This document shows positions 43,674 to 51,356 of a stretch of DNA of 64,000 nucleotides, one piece after another (positions within the stretch are counted from its first letter, which is position 1; the number at the start of each line of letters is the position of its first letter). Source of the stretch: Ornithomonoglobus_A sp045612845 (GTDB lineage Bacteria > Bacillota > Clostridia > UBA1381); NCBI GenBank assembly GCA_045612845.1, contig JAZKZV010000012.1, positions 1-64,000 on the forward strand. The letters are read 5' to 3'. Under the pieces are notes generated by a model. It was given only the letters and a program-made list of their open reading frames with translations. It was not told where the DNA came from and did no database searches. The translations under genes were made by a program, and so were the position numbers.

Positions 43674-45359
43674 TTAGCAATATATTTTTCTTATCTTTGG
43701 TTCGATATCTATAGGTGATTTTCCAACAAATTCAATTTCACCATAAACTCCCTTTACAAATGCTCTTAGTGCTTCGGGGTCGGGTGAATATGCATTAACA
43801 AACGTATCTGCACCACCCATAACGTCAAAGTGAATATATGGATAACCTAATGATATACCAATGGATTTTTCCTTCCCTTTTGAAAATGCTCTTAAAAACA
43901 TTGCAATTTGGTTGCCATATAAGGATGGTAGGCCCATAGGTCTGTGCGAGGCAATATAGCCTGCATATATTATAAGGTCGGAATTTGCATCTACTTCATC
44001 TATGCCACCGCCCGGTAAACCGTTATATAAATTAACAGTAGCACCACGTTTTTCAAACTCCTCTTTCATAACATTAAGTTGTTCGCCTGTGCCGTTGTAG
44101 TGCGATGCATAAATAATTGTTACTCTCTTTATTTTATCTTTGTTAACAGGTATAATATTATTTCTATCATACAGTAATGTAAGAGCTTTTTCTGATATTT
44201 CGCGGCTTGCTTCTTCTGTCATTCTGTTCGCTTCAGGAATGTCAATAACTTCATTTCTGATTTCGTCATCAAACAAACCGATTTTTTCTTTAAGGTCAAG
44301 CACGCGCTCACAAGATTCATCAATGCGTTCCATTGGTATTTTACCGTCTTCTACAGCCTTATATACAATATCCATTGCTTCTGGTCTGACACCCAATAGT
44401 ATGTCATTACCTGCATTTATTGTACGAACTAATACGTCTTCGTATGAGGAACAAACGCTCGATAAACCTGCCATTTCAATCGCATCGGTAATAATTACAC
44501 CCTCAAAGCCCATTTCTTCACGAAGAAGACCTGTGATAACCTTTTTTGATGCTGATGATGGGGTATAGTTCCCGTTTATTTTAGTATCATCAACTGCAGG
44601 GAAAGAACTATGTCCAACCATTATAGTCATAACGCCTGCATCAATCATATTCTGGAAGACCTTGCCCTGTCCCTTTTTCCAATCCTCAAATGAGCTCATA
44701 TTGCAGCTCAAAGAGAAGTGAGAGTCTCTTATGCCATCATATCCGTCGCTGCCGGGGAAATGCTTTACAGTAGTTGCAACGTGTTCTTTTTCAACAGCAC
44801 GAATTGCTGCAGTAGCAATTTTTGTTATTTGCTCAACATTATCCGAAAAACCTCTTAAAACAGATGCAGATAATCTTCCGTGTATATCTATTATAGGTGC
44901 CCAGCGCCAGTTTGCGCCTGCTGCTTTTAATTCTCTTGATACACCTGTGTGCAGCTTGGCAGTAAGTTCTTCGTCATCTGCAGCACCAATGGATATTGGT
45001 GTAGGTATAATTGTACCTGATGATAGCGCATAACCAAGACCGTTTTCAGCATCCATGGCAACAAGCATAGGCAAACGTACATTTTTTTGTAAGCTATCTA
45101 TGTATTCCTTGCTTTCCTCTAAGGTCATTCTTTTTGCGGTTGACCACTCCTCAGCCAGATTGACAATGCCCATTTTTACTGAGCCTGTGTGCCAGTAGCT
45201 TCCATATTGGCATCTTTGAAGAATTTCGTCAATTTCCTCTTTTGGCCTTATAACCTTTTCGTTGTCCACTGTTTTGTATTGAATAGCTTCATCAGAAAGC
45301 ATCAATAGCTGTGCGATTTTTTCTGTCAGAGACAGTTCACTTAGTGCAGGTCTTTTCAT
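43674..45359 (-). CDS. GH3 glycosidase paralogue F (NagZ-like motifs)
   Basis: A 561-aa cytoplasmic GH3 enzyme, first gene of the array in transcription order. The loop KHFPGSDGYDGIRDSHF has the canonical DSH, and the nucleophile is in IITDAIEMAGL. It starts MKRPALSELSLTEKIAQ and ends IRKIYC. Its promoter carries the clearest operator-like inverted repeat of the array. The region between F and E contains the E promoter but no obvious strong terminator, so some read-through from F is possible. Confidence 0.9.
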   Translation of the reverse strand: MKRPALSELSLTEKIAQLLMLSDEAIQYKTVDNEKVIRPKEEIDEILQRCQYGSYWHTGSVKMGIVNLAEEWSTAKRMTLEESKEYIDSLQKNVRLPMLVAMDAENGLGYALSSGTIIPTPISIGAADDEELTAKLHTGVSRELKAAGANWRWAPIIDIHGRLSASVLRGFSDNVEQITKIATAAIRAVEKEHVATTVKHFPGSDGYDGIRDSHFSLSCNMSSFEDWKKGQGKVFQNMIDAGVMTIMVGHSSFPAVDDTKINGNYTPSSASKKVITGLLREEMGFEGVIITDAIEMAGLSSVCSSYEDVLVRTINAGNDILLGVRPEAMDIVYKAVEDGKIPMERIDESCERVLDLKEKIGLFDDEIRNEVIDIPEANRMTEEASREISEKALTLLYDRNNIIPVNKDKIKRVTIIYASHYNGTGEQLNVMKEEFEKRGATVNLYNGLPGGGIDEVDANSDLIIYAGYIASHRPMGLPSLYGNQIAMFLRAFSKGKEKSIGISLGYPYIHFDVMGGADTFVNAYSPDPEALRAFVKGVYGEIEFVGKSPIDIEPKIRKIYC

Positions 45360-45423
45360 AAAAATTTACCTTCCTTTTTGTTGAGTTCTCATTTTTTTTG
45401 CAAAACACTTATGTTTCAAGTTA

Positions 45424-45452
45424 CTTATACCATATTTACATGGTATTGTCAA
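45424..45452 (-). promoter_or_regulatory. Promoter of GH3 copy F with operator-like palindrome
   Basis: Minus-strand TTGACA (45447-45452), a 17-bp spacer and TATAAG (45424-45429). Bases 45427-45446 form an inverted repeat with perfect 7-bp arms (ATACCAT/ATGGTAT) around 6 bp. It fills the spacer and overlaps the -10 box, a position suited to a repressor. Confidence 0.82.
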
Positions 45453-45493
45453 TACATTTTCATAAAGTTTTGTATAAAAATGCCATATATAAG

Positions 45494-45522
45494 TTGACAC
45501 TGCAAATTATATATGATAAAAT
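45494..45522 (+). promoter_or_regulatory. Promoter of the dCMP deaminase-his operon
   Basis: TTGACA (45494-45499), a 17-bp spacer and TAAAAT (45517-45522). It is divergent from the GH3 array. Confidence 0.8.
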
Positions 45523-45563
45523 AAAAAACAGTTGAAACTTTCACATTTTAAGGGGTGAATTTG

Positions 45564-46043
45564 ATGAAAAGAAATGATTATATATCATGGGATGAATATT
45601 TTATGGGTATTGCACTTTTAAGTGCGCAAAGAAGTAAAGACAATAACACTCAGGTTGGTGCCTGTATTGTGGATAAAAACAACAAAATTTTGTCTTTGGG
45701 CTATAATGGTATGCCAACAGGCTGCGATGATGATAATATGCCATGGGAAAGAGAGGGAGACCCTTTAAACACCAAGTATGTATACGTATGTCATGCAGAG
45801 CTCAATGCAATATTAAATGCACCTGTGGGAAGCCTTAACGGTGCAAGGGTGTATGTTACACTTTTCCCCTGTAATGAATGTGCAAAGGCAATTATACAAA
45901 GCGGAATAAGAGAGGTAATATATCATAGCGATAAATATGCGAATGATTTTACTACTGCCGCGTCAAAAAGAATGTTCGATATGGTAGGAGTTAAGTATCG
46001 TCAATACGAGCCTACAAAACGAGTTGTGGAATTAGAACTATGA
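45564..46043 (+). CDS. Deoxycytidylate (dCMP) deaminase
   Basis: A zinc enzyme that converts dCMP to dUMP for dTMP synthesis. The 159-aa protein has the deaminase zinc motif CHAELNAI (about 79-86, with catalytic glutamate) and PCNEC (about 101-105), plus the family loop GYNGMPTGCDDD for the nucleotide. ATG 45564 is chosen because AAGGGGTG sits 6-7 nt upstream. The earlier frame start at 45555 lies inside that ribosome site. It overlaps the next gene by 4 bp (ATGA). Confidence 0.93.
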   Translation: MKRNDYISWDEYFMGIALLSAQRSKDNNTQVGACIVDKNNKILSLGYNGMPTGCDDDNMPWEREGDPLNTKYVYVCHAELNAILNAPVGSLNGARVYVTLFPCNECAKAIIQSGIREVIYHSDKYANDFTTAASKRMFDMVGVKYRQYEPTKRVVELEL

Positions 46044-47182
46044 ATAAAAAGACAGTATCAAAATTAGAATTGTTTTTTACCGGACTTGTATCCAGAATGG
46101 AAGAAAATAAAGATTTTTTTAAGGATATAACCATTATATATAAATCGGGTACAAAAACATTTAAGGCATACATAGCATTTGAAGAAAATTTAACACTTAA
46201 TTTTCAGGCTGTTAAAAGGACAGTATCAGCACAGGATGTTATATCATTTGTCAAAGAAGAAAGCCCCAAGTACGACGAGGCGCGTGTTGAATACAAAGAG
46301 CGTGGTGCTGCAATAGTTATTGAGGCGACTGATAAACGTGTTGCTATGAAGCATGAGGACGTTACCGATACAGTTGATAAAACAAGCGTTGTACAAACAA
46401 AAAGAGAGTATATGGTAAACCCTGCACTTGCAAAGGACTTGCTTTTGGAAATAGGTATTCTTGCGCAAAATGGCAAAATAAAGAACGATAAGATACGTAA
46501 GTATAATCAAATAGACTATTTTGTAGAGTTAGTCCAGGGAATTATAAAGGAAATGGGCGATAAGGATGAAATAGTTGTTATGGATGCTGCATGCGGAAAA
46601 AGCTATTTATCTTTTGTTTTAAACTTCTATCTTCGTGAGATTTTAAAAAAGAAATGCTATTTTATTGGTGTTGATTACAGCGATACCGTAATTGAGGCGT
46701 CGAAGAAAATTGCTAAAAATTTAGGTTATTCCAATATGGAGTTTATAAAGGCAGATTTAAGAGAATATATGCCGCAAAGAAAAATTGACCTTGTAATATC
46801 ACTCCATGCGTGCGATACTGCAACCGATATGGCAATAGGTCTTGGTATTCGTTCAAAGTCAAGGGCAATAGTATGTGTACCATGCTGTCATAAGGATATT
46901 TTAGGTCAGTATTCATATGAGCCTTTTCGTGCTATAACAAAGCATGGTATTCTAAAGGCAAGACTTGCCGATACACTTACTGACGCAATTAGAGCATCGT
47001 ATCTTGAAAGTGTTGGTTATGAAGTTTCCATGGTTGAGTATATATCACCATTAGAGACACCAAAAAATATTATGATACGTGCAACATATACGGGTAAACC
47101 CAACCTACATTCAAGGGCAGATTATGATAATTTAAAGAAAATGCTTGGTGTTAGCCCGGCAATAGAAAAGTTTGTATTTTAG
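46040..47182 (+). CDS. SAM-dependent methyltransferase of unknown target
   Basis: A 380-aa protein. A unique N-terminal region (about 1-125) precedes a class I methyltransferase domain with the SAM-binding motif VVMDAACGKSYLSFVLNFYL (about 183-202) and the acidic loop IGVDYSD. The later motif SLHACDTATD followed by VPCCHKD resembles the Methyltransf_25/METTL25-GSTCD-like group, some members of which act on RNA or protein. I cannot name the substrate. It is translationally coupled to the dCMP deaminase gene, and a NUDIX gene follows 9 bp later. Confidence 0.82.
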   Translation: MNKKTVSKLELFFTGLVSRMEENKDFFKDITIIYKSGTKTFKAYIAFEENLTLNFQAVKRTVSAQDVISFVKEESPKYDEARVEYKERGAAIVIEATDKRVAMKHEDVTDTVDKTSVVQTKREYMVNPALAKDLLLEIGILAQNGKIKNDKIRKYNQIDYFVELVQGIIKEMGDKDEIVVMDAACGKSYLSFVLNFYLREILKKKCYFIGVDYSDTVIEASKKIAKNLGYSNMEFIKADLREYMPQRKIDLVISLHACDTATDMAIGLGIRSKSRAIVCVPCCHKDILGQYSYEPFRAITKHGILKARLADTLTDAIRASYLESVGYEVSMVEYISPLETPKNIMIRATYTGKPNLHSRADYDNLKKMLGVSPAIEKFVF

Positions 47183-47191
47183 GAGAGGAAT

Positions 47192-47749
47192 ATGGATTTC
47201 GAAGAAAAGGTTATTGGCACAAAACACATTTTTGACGGTAACATAATAAAACTGAGAGTCGATGACATTTTATTGCCTGATGGCAGCAAAGCTACGCGTG
47301 AGATTATTGCGCATGGCGGAGGTGTAGGTGTTATAGCCTTAACTGACGAAAATAAAGTGCCTATGGTAAGGCAGTATCGGATTGCCGCAAAATGTATGAT
47401 GTTGGAAATTCCGGCAGGCAAGTTAGAGTATGGCGAGGACCCGCTTGAGTGCGGAAAACGTGAGCTTACAGAAGAAACAGGCTATGAGGCAGAGGAGTTT
47501 GAATATCTTGGCGGATATTATGCCACACCAGGCTATTGTGAAGAAAAACTGCATATCTACCTCGCAAGAGGTTTAAAATGGGTTGGTCAGAATCTTGATG
47601 ACGGTGAATTTTTAAATGTTGAAGAATATAGTATTGATGAACTCTATAATATGGTTATGAATAACGAAATTCACGATTGCAAAACAGCTATTGCAATTCT
47701 AAAAACAAAACAAATTTTAGTAAGAGAACAAACAAAGAAAGGTGAGTAG
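47192..47749 (+). CDS. NUDIX hydrolase, ADP-ribose pyrophosphatase type
   Basis: A 185-aa hydrolase that likely splits ADP-ribose or similar nucleoside diphosphate sugars. The full Nudix box is GKLEYGEDPLECGKRELTEE followed by TGY (about 75-97). The N-terminal VGVIALTDENKVPMVRQYR segment is typical of the ADPRase subgroup (NudF). It begins behind AGGAGAGG. Its end overlaps an in-frame GTG of the next gene, but the likely hisZ start lies 4 bp after its stop. Confidence 0.93.
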   Translation: MDFEEKVIGTKHIFDGNIIKLRVDDILLPDGSKATREIIAHGGGVGVIALTDENKVPMVRQYRIAAKCMMLEIPAGKLEYGEDPLECGKRELTEETGYEAEEFEYLGGYYATPGYCEEKLHIYLARGLKWVGQNLDDGEFLNVEEYSIDELYNMVMNNEIHDCKTAIAILKTKQILVREQTKKGE

Positions 47750-47753
47750 GTAT

Positions 47754-48995
47754 ATGTCGCAGCTAAAATTACATACACCTACCGGAGTTAATGATATACT
47801 GCCGGCAGAATGTGAAAAAAAGAGAATAACAGAAGAAACAATATTAGAAGTTTTCAGAACATACGGATACAGAGAGGTGCAGGTACCCACCTTCGAATAT
47901 TACGATTGCTATGTTGGTGAAGATGGTTCGTTTTCGCAGGATAAAATGTTTAGGTTTTTCGACGAAAAGGGAAGCCTTTTAGCACTTCGTCCTGATTTTA
48001 CAAATTCAATAGCAAGAATGGCGGCTACTAAGGTAAATGATGATTTTGTACAAAGATATATGTATAACGGAAACGTATATCGTCTTGAAAGAGACCATAA
48101 CGCAAGTCAACGTGAGTTTACCCAGAGCGGAATTGAGCTTATAGGCTCATATTCACCAAAGGCAGATGCAGAGGTAATAGTAACTGCTATAAAGGCAATG
48201 TTGGCTATGGGAATAAAACAGTTAGATGTAGAGGTAGGACAGGTTGCATTTTTTAACGGTCTTGCAGAACACTCAGGCTTGTGTGAAAGAGAAATGTCGT
48301 TGCTTCGCGAGAGAATAGACGCTAAAGACTGTGTTGGTATACAGGAGATAACCGACAAGCTTGATATGAGTGAGGATATAAAATCACTTCTTATTGAACT
48401 TCCGTATATGTTTGGCGGACGTGAGGTTATAGAAAGAGCTATGGTTGATGGCCTTAACGCAAAATCAAAGGCTGCACTTGAAAATCTTATGGCAATATAT
48501 GATTATATTGCTGACTATGGTTTGGAGGAGTATATTTCTATTGACCTTGGAATGTTGCAAAGTATAGACTACTATACCGGCTCAATCTTTAAAGGCTATA
48601 CGGGCGGAATTGGTTTCCCTGTATTTGCAGGCGGCAGATACGATAAAATGATGCAGAATTTTGGTGTACCAAAGGGTGCTGTAGGAGTTGCTATAGGTAT
48701 AGACAGACTTTTATCTGTTATAGATGGTGAGTATACAGATGAGGGCGCACTTGTTTTTGCAGAAAAGGGTGCTGATAAAAAAGCACTTGATGTAATGGAA
48801 AGGCTTCAGAATGACGGAATATATTACAGTCAGATGTATATAGGGGACGGTAATTATGATGATGCCATAGAATATGCAAAAGAGTTATGCCAAAAAACAG
48901 GGTATGTAACTCAGGTTATAAGAGTGTTTAATGACGGTAAGGTTACAGTATATGATATCTTAACCGGTGAAGAAACAGAAGTAGTTACAGAATAG
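47754..48995 (+). CDS. hisZ: ATP phosphoribosyltransferase regulatory subunit HisZ
   Basis: A HisRS-like protein that pairs with short-form HisG to make the first, feedback-controlled step of histidine synthesis. The class II synthetase core is present (TGVNDILPAE near the N-terminus, LRPDFTNSIARM motif 2, GGRYDKMM and GVAIGIDRLL motif 3). At 413 aa, followed directly by a 208-aa HisG, it is HisZ rather than a true histidyl-tRNA synthetase. ATG 47754 is chosen because AAAGGTGAG lies 7 nt upstream. GTG 47742 is inside that site. Confidence 0.9.
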   Translation: MSQLKLHTPTGVNDILPAECEKKRITEETILEVFRTYGYREVQVPTFEYYDCYVGEDGSFSQDKMFRFFDEKGSLLALRPDFTNSIARMAATKVNDDFVQRYMYNGNVYRLERDHNASQREFTQSGIELIGSYSPKADAEVIVTAIKAMLAMGIKQLDVEVGQVAFFNGLAEHSGLCEREMSLLRERIDAKDCVGIQEITDKLDMSEDIKSLLIELPYMFGGREVIERAMVDGLNAKSKAALENLMAIYDYIADYGLEEYISIDLGMLQSIDYYTGSIFKGYTGGIGFPVFAGGRYDKMMQNFGVPKGAVGVAIGIDRLLSVIDGEYTDEGALVFAEKGADKKALDVMERLQNDGIYYSQMYIGDGNYDDAIEYAKELCQKTGYVTQVIRVFNDGKVTVYDILTGEETEVVTE

Positions 48996-49006
48996 GAGAT
49001 TGGGGA

Positions 49007-49633
49007 ATGAAATATCTTACAGTAGCACTTGCAAAAGGCAGACTTGCGGAGCTTGCAATGGATACATTTATAAATCTGGGTATGGATTGCTCACAAATGA
49101 AAGAAAAGACAAGAAAGCTTATCTTTACCGACGAGGTAAATAAGGTAAAGTTTATTCTTGTAAAGGCGTCGGATGTTCCTACATATGTTGAGCATGGTGC
49201 AGCAGATATAGGTATAGTAGGTAAGGATACTATCTTAGAAGAAAACAGAAAGCTCTACGAAATGGTGGATTTAGGCTTTGGTAAGTGTAGTATGTGTGTC
49301 TGCGGACCTGTGGAGCTTATGGGTGAATATGATAAAATAACAAATTTAAGAGTTGCATCAAAATACACAGGTATCGCCGATAAGTTTTTTAGAGAAGAAA
49401 AGGGTATGACAGTTGAGATTATAAAGCTTAACGGTTCGGTTGAGCTTGCTCCGCTTGTTGGACTTTCTCATGTTATAGTGGATATTGTAGAAACAGGCAA
49501 AACACTAAGAGAAAACGGGCTTGATGTTTTGGAGGAAATTTGTCCTCTTAGTGCAAGACTGGTTGTAAACAGAGTTTCTATGAAGATGGAGAAAGAACGA
49601 ATAATGAAAATAGTAAAAGGGTTTAAAAGGTAA
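49007..49633 (+). CDS. hisG: ATP phosphoribosyltransferase catalytic subunit, short form
   Basis: Joins ATP and PRPP to give phosphoribosyl-ATP. The 208-aa protein is the short HisG form without the C-terminal regulatory domain and therefore needs HisZ, encoded 11 bp upstream. Diagnostic segments are LTVALAKGRLAE at the start, HGAADIGIVGKDTI (about 62-75) and the PRPP-loop-like VDIVETGKTLRENGL (about 159-173). Confidence 0.96.
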   Translation: MKYLTVALAKGRLAELAMDTFINLGMDCSQMKEKTRKLIFTDEVNKVKFILVKASDVPTYVEHGAADIGIVGKDTILEENRKLYEMVDLGFGKCSMCVCGPVELMGEYDKITNLRVASKYTGIADKFFREEKGMTVEIIKLNGSVELAPLVGLSHVIVDIVETGKTLRENGLDVLEEICPLSARLVVNRVSMKMEKERIMKIVKGFKR

Positions 49634-49764
49634 AATTGCCCACCTTACCATTTTCAAAAGCTCGGAGTATCTGCATACGCCGTCGCTTTTTCAAACGGCA
49701 GTCTGAACAATTTTTCTATTAAACTGAGTTTGATACATAAGAATATGAAAGGAAAACTATAAAA
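49634..49764. other. hisG-hisA spacer with possible dispersed-repeat fragment
   Basis: A 131-bp gap. Bases 49660-49735 are richer in GC than the flanks and include a small stem, GCCGT/ACGGC. Read on the minus strand the stretch stays open and would encode ...EKATAYADTPSF, but it has no start of its own. It may be a remnant of a dispersed intergenic repeat. The hisA ribosome site (GAAAGGAAA) lies at its right end. Confidence 0.35.
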
Positions 49765-50478
49765 ATGAGAATATATCCCGCAATAGACATTAAAGACGGA
49801 AACTGCGTAAGACTTTTGCAAGGCAGATTTTCTGATGTTACAGTATATGGCAAAAATCCTGCCGAGATGGCAAAAAAGTGGGAGGAGCAAGGCGGCGAGT
49901 TTATACACGTTGTAGACCTTGACGGAGCACTAAAAGGTAACGGAGCAAATGCACAAAAAATAAAGGAAATCTGTGAGAGTGTATCCGTACCTGTACAGAC
50001 TGGCGGCGGAATACGTACCATGGAGGATATTAAAACTAAGCTTTCGTATGGTATTAACCGAGTAATAATTGGTACAAAAGCAGTTTCAAATCCTGAATTT
50101 ATTAAAGAAGCAGTTGAAAAATATGGCGATAAAATAGTAATAGGCATAGATGCAAAAGACGGAATGGTTGCAGTTGAGGGCTGGGAAAAAACAAGCGACT
50201 TTACTGCCATTGAATTTGCAAAAATGATGGTGGATATGGGTGTAAAAACAATAGTTTATACCGATATCTCAACAGATGGCACACTTGCAGGCCCAAATGT
50301 TGAGGCAATGCGCGAAATGGCAGCGGCAGTTGATGCCGATATAATAGCATCAGGCGGTATAGGAAGTATAGAACATATAAAATCACTTGCCGATACAGGT
50401 GTTGAGGGTGTTATTGTAGGACGCGCTCTGTACACAGGTAATGTAGAATTAAAGGACGCAATTAAAGCAGCAAAATAA
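49765..50478 (+). CDS. hisA: Phosphoribosylformimino-5-aminoimidazole carboxamide ribotide isomerase
   Basis: The fourth step of histidine synthesis, an Amadori isomerisation on a TIM barrel. The 237-aa protein has the general-acid/base aspartates in AIDIKDG (D8) and TDISTDGT (about 168). The two phosphate-binding glycine motifs are GGGIRT (about 76-81) and ASGGIGS (about 195-201). It ends the operon. hisB, C, D, E/I, F and H are not in the window. Confidence 0.95.
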   Translation: MRIYPAIDIKDGNCVRLLQGRFSDVTVYGKNPAEMAKKWEEQGGEFIHVVDLDGALKGNGANAQKIKEICESVSVPVQTGGGIRTMEDIKTKLSYGINRVIIGTKAVSNPEFIKEAVEKYGDKIVIGIDAKDGMVAVEGWEKTSDFTAIEFAKMMVDMGVKTIVYTDISTDGTLAGPNVEAMREMAAAVDADIIASGGIGSIEHIKSLADTGVEGVIVGRALYTGNVELKDAIKAAK

Positions 50479-50490
50479 AAAAGGCGTTAA

Positions 50491-50525
50491 AAAAGACCAA
50501 ACGACTAATAATCGTTTGGTCTTTT
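50491..50525. terminator. Terminator after hisA
   Basis: A 14-bp perfect stem (AAAAGACCAAACGA and complement) with a 7-nt loop, T-rich on the plus side and A-rich before it. It may also stop transcription coming from the opposite strand. Confidence 0.92.
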
Positions 50526-50535
50526 ATTGTCGGTT

Positions 50536-50636
50536 CGTCGGGGATGCCGAACCCTACAAACAATTTACAATGGAATTTGTTCAACCGACGTGCCGAAATT
50601 TGTTGAGAAATATCGTAGGGGACGGCGTCCTCGACG
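50536..50636. mobile_element. MITE-like element with imperfect 22-bp terminal inverted repeats
   Basis: The left end (50536-50557) reverse-complements to GTAGGGTTCGGCATCCCCGA followed by CG. The right end (50615-50636) reads GTAGGGGACGGCGTCCTCGA followed by CG. This gives 18 of 22 matches. The ends are clearly GC-richer than the AT-rich genome, and the 57-bp middle is AT-rich and non-coding. It sits exactly between the hisA terminator and the stop codon of the convergent pseudouridine synthase. No transposase is present, so it would depend on an enzyme elsewhere. Confidence 0.6.
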
Positions 50637-50644
50637 TCCCGCAA

Positions 50645-51340
50645 TTATCCCAATATCATTTTCATCTCGTCATCTTTAAGTTCTCTATATTCACCAACTT
50701 CAAGAGCATTATCGAGCGCTAAATTGCCTATTGCAACGCGCTTTAAATACGTAACTGTTTTACCCACACGCTCGCACATTCTCTTTACCTGGTGGAACTT
50801 GCCCTCATATATTTTAATATAAACCTCGTTTGGTTTATTACTGATTTCTAAAATGGCGCTTTTTGCGGTAAAATCTTTGAATTCCATTCCGTTTTTGAAT
50901 GCCTCAATGTCCTCACTTTGCGCATCTTTATCAAGAATGGCAAAATATGTTTTATACACTTCTTTTTTTGGAGAAGTAACAGAGTGAGCAAATGCACCGT
51001 CATTTGTTAAAAGCAAAAGACCCTCTGTATCAATATCAAGTCTGCCAACGGGGAACAGATTAAAATGTGCGTATTCTTCTCCGATTAAATCTATTACAGT
51101 TTTATGCTCTTTGTCATCTGTTGCACTTACATAGTCTTGCGGCTTATTTAGCATTAAATATACAAATTCGCGGTATTTAATCTCCTCACCGCTTACACAA
51201 ACAATATCGTTATCTTTTACGTTTTCATCGCTCTTTTTTACAACAGTGCCATTTATGGTTACAACACCGCTTTTTATGAGCTTTTTTACATCACTTCTTG
51301 TACCTTTTCCGCAATTTGCAAGATATTTATCCAATCTCAT
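50645..51340 (-). CDS. RsuA/RluB-family pseudouridine synthase
   Basis: Modifies a uridine in ribosomal RNA. The 231-aa protein has an N-terminal S4 domain (MRLDKYLANCGKGTRSDVKK) and the catalytic core with the aspartate motif GRLDIDTEGLLLLTNDG (about 98-114). The later EGKFHQVKRMCE motif is also typical. The family covers RsuA (16S) and RluB/E/F (23S); sequence alone does not separate them. I start at ATG 51340, since GGTGGTG lies 8 nt upstream and the predicted transcript begins near 51350. The earlier frame start is excluded. Confidence 0.92.
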   Translation of the reverse strand: MRLDKYLANCGKGTRSDVKKLIKSGVVTINGTVVKKSDENVKDNDIVCVSGEEIKYREFVYLMLNKPQDYVSATDDKEHKTVIDLIGEEYAHFNLFPVGRLDIDTEGLLLLTNDGAFAHSVTSPKKEVYKTYFAILDKDAQSEDIEAFKNGMEFKDFTAKSAILEISNKPNEVYIKIYEGKFHQVKRMCERVGKTVTYLKRVAIGNLALDNALEVGEYRELKDDEMKMILG

Positions 51341-51356
51341 TATCATCACCACCCAA

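Larger units (their letters stand above)
34387..45359 (-). repeat. Tandem array of six GH3 paralogues
   Basis: Six genes of 559-561 codons, all on the minus strand, encode proteins alignable over their whole length. Each starts MKRPxLxELSLxEK or nearly so (MNRPALSELS in one). Most spacers (177-270 bp) hold a similar promoter, and three also hold a terminator. The pattern fits repeated unit duplication with divergence. Copies are named here A (34387) to F (43674). Transcription runs F to A. Confidence 0.95.

Noticed and set aside
34387..45359. CRISPR or transposon repeat array
   Set aside because: The repeated units are full coding genes with promoters and terminators, of gene length and diverged in sequence. 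No short direct repeats with spacers and no transposase are present.
47754..48995. Histidyl-tRNA synthetase
   Set aside because: The HisRS-like protein is directly followed by a short HisG that needs HisZ, so the regulatory subunit is the better call.
49654..49908. 84-codon minus-strand open frame between hisG and hisA
   Set aside because: Mostly antisense to hisA, with no ribosome site. Only its tail in the spacer is of interest, as a possible repeat fragment.
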